A stretch of DNA of 64,000 bases, taken from positions 1 to 64,000 of the forward strand of contig NZ_JAYGHH010000020.1 of assembly GCF_034931045.1 (NCBI RefSeq). Direction: 5' to 3'. The position numbers and the translations under genes were made by a program. Shown piece after piece: positions 60,163-64,000 of this stretch. The number at the start of each line of letters is the position of its first letter. Positions within the stretch are counted from its first letter, which is position 1. This DNA is from Nodularia sp034931045. GTDB lineage: Bacteria; Cyanobacteriota; Cyanobacteriia; Cyanobacteriales; Nostocaceae. The notes beneath the pieces are model-generated. The model made no database searches and was not told the origin of the DNA. It worked only from the letters and a program-made list of their open reading frames with translations.

Positions 60163-62151
60163 TTAATTCATCAAGCTATCTATTTGATAACTTTGTAGTT
60201 TGCTAACTGGTACTTGTTCTAAAGCAGTTTCATCTTCATTATTCAAAGTTATTCTGCCATAAATTCGAGGTAATAAGGATTGCCATTGCATATCTCCTAA
60301 CTTATCTATCAGGGAGATATCTATTTTAGCACTAATGTCTAAATCCTCTTCCATTAACAAATTCATCGCTACACTAGATAAAAACATTTCTGCATCTTCG
60401 GTAGCAATATTCCTCGTGTTAATAAGTAAAGTAAGTTTTTCACTTTCAGGATGAGTGGCTAATGTTTGAATTACTTGTTGTAACTCTAAACCTAGTTCAT
60501 CTTCTGGCTGTGTCCAATCAGGGAAAATAATATAGTTAATTTCTTTGAGATTTAAGTTAGATAAATCAAATTCTGAATCTAATAGTGTTTGTAATCTTTC
60601 TTTCATCTCTTGAACAGGAGCAAAGTTAGGCACAAGATGACTTAGCTTATCTAAGGCTTGTTGCAATACAGCAGTGTCCTGAAGACGCTCTGCGGCTTGA
60701 GCTAAATACCAAAATACACGCCAATGAGTACAACCAAATTGGATGGAATGAATAAATTGTTCCATTGCATCTGAAGTTTTTCCCTGACCTTCCAAGATTA
60801 ACCCTACCCATAATCTTAAATAACCATCTTGGCGATAGTGATTAACATATTGAACTACTCCACCTTCTCCTAATCCTAAGAGAGTCGAGGAATTAGCTAT
60901 TTTTTCGTCAGCAGCAAATAATTGATTAATATCTTCAGAAGTTAAACTTGTAATAAATTGGGGTGCGGTATCTCCTATAGACTCAATGAAAGTTTTTGCA
61001 CCTTCAAACTGTGCCGGAATATCAACTACATCCAGAACAGATACAGGTTCATCTAACAAACTACCATCAACAGGAATACTCCATTGTTTCGTTCTCTTGG
61101 GTGTTGCCATCAAGCGGTGATAGATGGGATTTAGCTGTTTAGCTGCGTTTTCTGCTCCAAAGATTTGCTCGGCGTATTGCTGGGCATTTTTGCCTAATCT
61201 TAATCTTTCTTGGGGATTGTGATAAAGATACTCTAAGGCTTGACTATATTCAAATTCACTATTAACAACTAAACCTGTATAATTGTCAATTACTAATTTT
61301 TTAATCCCACCGTGGGGAAAAACTATCGGAGGTATTCCGGCATACATGACTTCTTGTAAATTTAATTCTGCGGCTGCATAGGTATCTTCACATAATGGAT
61401 AACCATAAACATCAAATTCAGAAATTACTGAGCTAATATCTTCGACAAAACCACGAAAATCAAATTTAGCTAATGAGTTTAATTCTGAGGCTTGTTGCTG
61501 TAATAAATTAATATTTCCACCACCACAGAGAATAAATTTAACACCGGGAATATTAGCTTTGGCACTCATAGAGATATACTCAGGGTGCATTTTACTAAAA
61601 GCTAAAGCTCCCATATAGCCAACATTAAAAGTATCGTGGGGTTGGGGTTGAATATTTTGAACTCGCTCAAAATCAGCCGCATCGTAAACCATCCCGACTT
61701 TTTTTTGTCTGATTTCCGGTGCTAATTGTCGCACTACGGGTAAGTCATAAGAATGGGGATTACAAGGAATAGCAAAGTCAGCATAATTAATTAAATCACG
61801 AGTAATCACCTGTGGGGCGCTATCTCCTGAAACATGAAACCAGATGATTAACCTTGTGGGAGGTAATTCCGAATGCAGAAAAGAGAACATCTGGGGATTA
61901 TTCCAGTAGTGAATATGCACTAAATCTGCTTCAGAAATTAGTTGATTACGAGCTATTACATCAACTGGCGCAATAAATTTCATACCCCCTGATTCTGCTA
62001 ATTCTACTGCACTAGGATCAGCTTCTTTCAAAGAGATAACTTGATGTTGAAGTTGCTCATCTAAACGAGAAGAATATTTAGAAATAGCAATCATGGAGCG
62101 AGCAGCACCACCGAGACAAAGGAAATCAATAATATGTAGAATTTTAAGCAT
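60163..62151 (-). CDS. Glycosyltransferase (GT4) with TPR-like C-terminus
   Basis: The protein has 662 residues. The first 365 form a GT-B glycosyltransferase family 4 unit, with LHIIDFLCLGGAARSMIAIS at the start, VHIHYWN in the middle and EVMYAGIPPIVFPHGGIKKLVID as the C-terminal E-x7-E-type donor site. From about residue 400 there are TPR-like helices (YLRLWVGLILEGQGKTSDAMEQF) and a terminal domain I cannot assign. Donor and acceptor sugars are unknown. It is the second gene of a minus-strand pair with the methyltransferase 18 bases upstream. Confidence 0.85.
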   Translation of the reverse strand: MLKILHIIDFLCLGGAARSMIAISKYSSRLDEQLQHQVISLKEADPSAVELAESGGMKFIAPVDVIARNQLISEADLVHIHYWNNPQMFSFLHSELPPTRLIIWFHVSGDSAPQVITRDLINYADFAIPCNPHSYDLPVVRQLAPEIRQKKVGMVYDAADFERVQNIQPQPHDTFNVGYMGALAFSKMHPEYISMSAKANIPGVKFILCGGGNINLLQQQASELNSLAKFDFRGFVEDISSVISEFDVYGYPLCEDTYAAAELNLQEVMYAGIPPIVFPHGGIKKLVIDNYTGLVVNSEFEYSQALEYLYHNPQERLRLGKNAQQYAEQIFGAENAAKQLNPIYHRLMATPKRTKQWSIPVDGSLLDEPVSVLDVVDIPAQFEGAKTFIESIGDTAPQFITSLTSEDINQLFAADEKIANSSTLLGLGEGGVVQYVNHYRQDGYLRLWVGLILEGQGKTSDAMEQFIHSIQFGCTHWRVFWYLAQAAERLQDTAVLQQALDKLSHLVPNFAPVQEMKERLQTLLDSEFDLSNLNLKEINYIIFPDWTQPEDELGLELQQVIQTLATHPESEKLTLLINTRNIATEDAEMFLSSVAMNLLMEEDLDISAKIDISLIDKLGDMQWQSLLPRIYGRITLNNEDETALEQVPVSKLQSYQIDSLMN

Positions 62152-62169
62152 TGAATTAGAGGTTTTAAT

Positions 62170-64000
62170 TTAATTGCTGGGTTTACGATAAATTTTTAGA
62201 GAAGAATATACTCCGGGAATAATCGGCAAATATGCCTGAGTTTGAGTTGGATCATCAGGATATAACAAAGGTATTTCGATAATTTCACAATTGTAAGTAT
62301 TTTCCATTAATTCTTGGCAAGCCTGTCTGATACCGGGTTCATTTCCTCCATGATGAAAAAGGATTGAGGAACTATTTTCCTCATTCAGAGGAGGTAAATA
62401 ATCATGGAAAATCATTAAGCCTCCAGGAGCAAGTAAGGGATAATAGTTAATAATATCTTTTTTCACACCTTCATAAGAATGATCGCCATCAACAAAAATA
62501 TAAGGTGGATAGTTACCGTCACGCTCAAAGATACTTTGTAATTCAGCTAAAGCATCATGGGAAAACATTCTCAGATGAGTAATTTCTGGTGGTAAGTTAT
62601 CCAGTACTAATTTTAATTGGGGGTGTAATCCTGGATCAATAGCCCATCCTTCTAAAGCATTATGCTCTCTAACTAGGGCTTTTTGATTTAAAAATAGTGA
62701 ACTTCCGGCAAAAGAGCCTATTTCCACAAAACGGCAAGGAGATGAATTGGTTGTTAAAAGTTGACGCAGAGCATAATACATCTGAAAACGCTCATTTTTT
62801 GACATCTGACTTTGAATGCCGTATTTCACAGGATCATCTTGGTGAAATTCTGCGATTAATGAGGTTTCAAATACTGGATTAATAGCAAATTTGTGAGGGC
62901 AATTAAACCAAACTCCTGTACTATCTATTTGATGAAGTTTAAATTTTAGTTGCCTCTCGGCTTCAAATTCATGTAAGGCTTGACGACATCCTTCCCAGAA
63001 ACCATAATCATCTACTTGCACAAATCCATCATTAGAAATGCGATCATAGAAATTATGAATAATTGTTTTAGTGGATTCGTACCAATCACCATCCATGTGT
63101 AGAAGAGCAATCATCCCTACTCTATCTCTCATTTTTGGTAGGGTGTCTTGAAAGTAACCTTTAACTAATTGAACAATATCACCAACGCCCAGTTTATTGC
63201 AGATTTCCTTCACACTGGCTTCTGGTGCGGCACAAGTACCTGTACCCCATCCCGTTACTTCAGCAAGAATACCGTTAGATTTATCTTTTTCTGTGGGTGC
63301 AGGCATTCCATCAAAAGAGTCAAAGGCATAAACCCAACGAGGTTGTCTGGTATGGCGTTTAATTACTGCGGCTACAAGGGCTGTTGAACCTCCGGCCGCA
63401 ACTCCACACTCGACAAAGTTACCGGGGATATTTTCTACACAAATTCTTTTGATGAGCGTAAATAGTGAATACAGTCTAGCCTCACTGAGCATTGTATAAG
63501 GTTGAATTAACCTATATATTTCTTGAAATTCAGAGTCTTGGATATTATTAGATACAAATTGAGGATATTGATTTAATAATTGCTTGAGAAAATTATCGGC
63601 TTGATTATTTTCGGGAAAATAGCGTAACTCTTCATACAAAGCTTGAATAGAAGCAGCAGGTTGTCTCATCTGCAAAAAACATTTTGCTCTTAAATAGTCT
63701 AAACCCATAATGGGTTGTTTTAAAGCTTTGGCATCATTTAATATTGTAAAAGCTTCTTGAAGTTGATTATTATTTAAGGCAAGATTTGCTTTTTGAATCA
63801 GATGATTATTTTGATTAAGTTCTTTTGATGCAGATAAATTGGAAGATTTAATGTTTGCTGGTGTCAGCTTTTTCAGATAACCATTGGTTGCCCAAGTCAA
63901 ATTGTAAGCAAAAAAGTCACAATATTCACCATCAATATCATACTCGTGGTTATATTCAGCCATAAAAGCTTTTAAGGCTTGATGGGGTCCACTGTTATAA
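62170..64000 (-). CDS. Multidomain methyltransferase, N-terminal part outside the window
   Basis: The frame is open from 62170 to the window edge; the ATG at 63963 is internal because in-frame codons continue upstream (YNSGPHQALKAF). The visible protein has, in order, the end of a domain resembling cephalosporin-hydroxylase/CmcI-type methyltransferases (WATNGYLKKL), a short TPR-like stretch, a TylF/MycF-type O-methyltransferase (FVECGVAAGGSTALVAAVIK, HMDGDWYESTK, VDDYGFWEGC) and a second methyltransferase (FVEIGSFAGSS, IFVDGDHSYEGVKKD, FHDY). It probably methylates sugars of a surface glycan with the neighbouring glycosyltransferase. The start is unknown. Confidence 0.82.
   Translation of the reverse strand, partial: YNSGPHQALKAFMAEYNHEYDIDGEYCDFFAYNLTWATNGYLKKLTPANIKSSNLSASKELNQNNHLIQKANLALNNNQLQEAFTILNDAKALKQPIMGLDYLRAKCFLQMRQPAASIQALYEELRYFPENNQADNFLKQLLNQYPQFVSNNIQDSEFQEIYRLIQPYTMLSEARLYSLFTLIKRICVENIPGNFVECGVAAGGSTALVAAVIKRHTRQPRWVYAFDSFDGMPAPTEKDKSNGILAEVTGWGTGTCAAPEASVKEICNKLGVGDIVQLVKGYFQDTLPKMRDRVGMIALLHMDGDWYESTKTIIHNFYDRISNDGFVQVDDYGFWEGCRQALHEFEAERQLKFKLHQIDSTGVWFNCPHKFAINPVFETSLIAEFHQDDPVKYGIQSQMSKNERFQMYYALRQLLTTNSSPCRFVEIGSFAGSSLFLNQKALVREHNALEGWAIDPGLHPQLKLVLDNLPPEITHLRMFSHDALAELQSIFERDGNYPPYIFVDGDHSYEGVKKDIINYYPLLAPGGLMIFHDYLPPLNEENSSSILFHHGGNEPGIRQACQELMENTYNCEIIEIPLLYPDDPTQTQAYLPIIPGVYSSLKIYRKPSN

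Overview
The window looks like the chromosome of a filamentous, heterocyst-forming cyanobacterium of the Nostoc/Anabaena group. Three things support this: a heterocyst glycolipid (hgl) gene cluster with hetN and hetI, many HIP1 octamers (GCGATCGC), and heptanucleotide short tandem repeats (STRRs) of the kind known from Nostocales. It also carries geranylgeranyl reductase, NTRC and a 6S RNA gene beside purK. Three runs of N (2947-2971, 54152-54552, 59769-59863) mark assembly gaps.

Layout. At 1-4.7 kb on the minus strand lie a family 2 glycosyltransferase (cut by the window edge) and the hgdB-hgdC-hgdA set (membrane fusion protein, permease, epimerase) linked to export and composition of the heterocyst glycolipid layer. 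At 5.4-6.7 kb is a ParB-like protein fused to what looks like a dead DNA methylase. At 8.2-25.4 kb is the glycolipid cluster hglE, hglD, hglC, hglA, hglB, hetN, with hetI convergent. Its domain order resembles a polyunsaturated-fatty-acid (Pfa-type) synthase: KS-AT-ACP-half KR, KR-DH, KS-CLF-AT, enoyl reductase, ACP-thioester reductase, then an SDR and a phosphopantetheinyl transferase. Together these could build a long polyhydroxylated acyl chain and release it as an alcohol for glycosylation and export by the Hgd system.

From 25.5 to 54 kb the genes are mostly housekeeping: a CysA-type ATPase, a YidD-like protein with a Cys-rich tail, ChlP, a PEP-CTERM protein, a penicillin-binding protein, FolK, a Nudix hydrolase, NDH-2, a single-chain restriction-modification enzyme, tRNA-Gly(CCC), an HD phosphohydrolase, two DppC-type permeases, a CbiG-like protein, a pair of M16 peptidases, 6S RNA, PurK, a ROK kinase and NTRC.

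From 54.6 kb to the end there is a surface/glycosylation region: a methyltransferase, a type IV pilin, a SPINDLY-like glycosyltransferase, a TPR-containing glycosyltransferase and a multidomain methyltransferase that runs off the window.

The most striking system is at 59.08-60.14 kb: a REP-associated tyrosine transposase (RAYT) flanked by five paired palindromes, each arm starting with GTAG. Further copies lie at 19.8, 40.7 and 54.55 kb, and one arm lies inside the transposase coding sequence. Arms differ by mostly compensatory changes that keep the stem. Several other dispersed palindrome families in the window also begin with GTAG.
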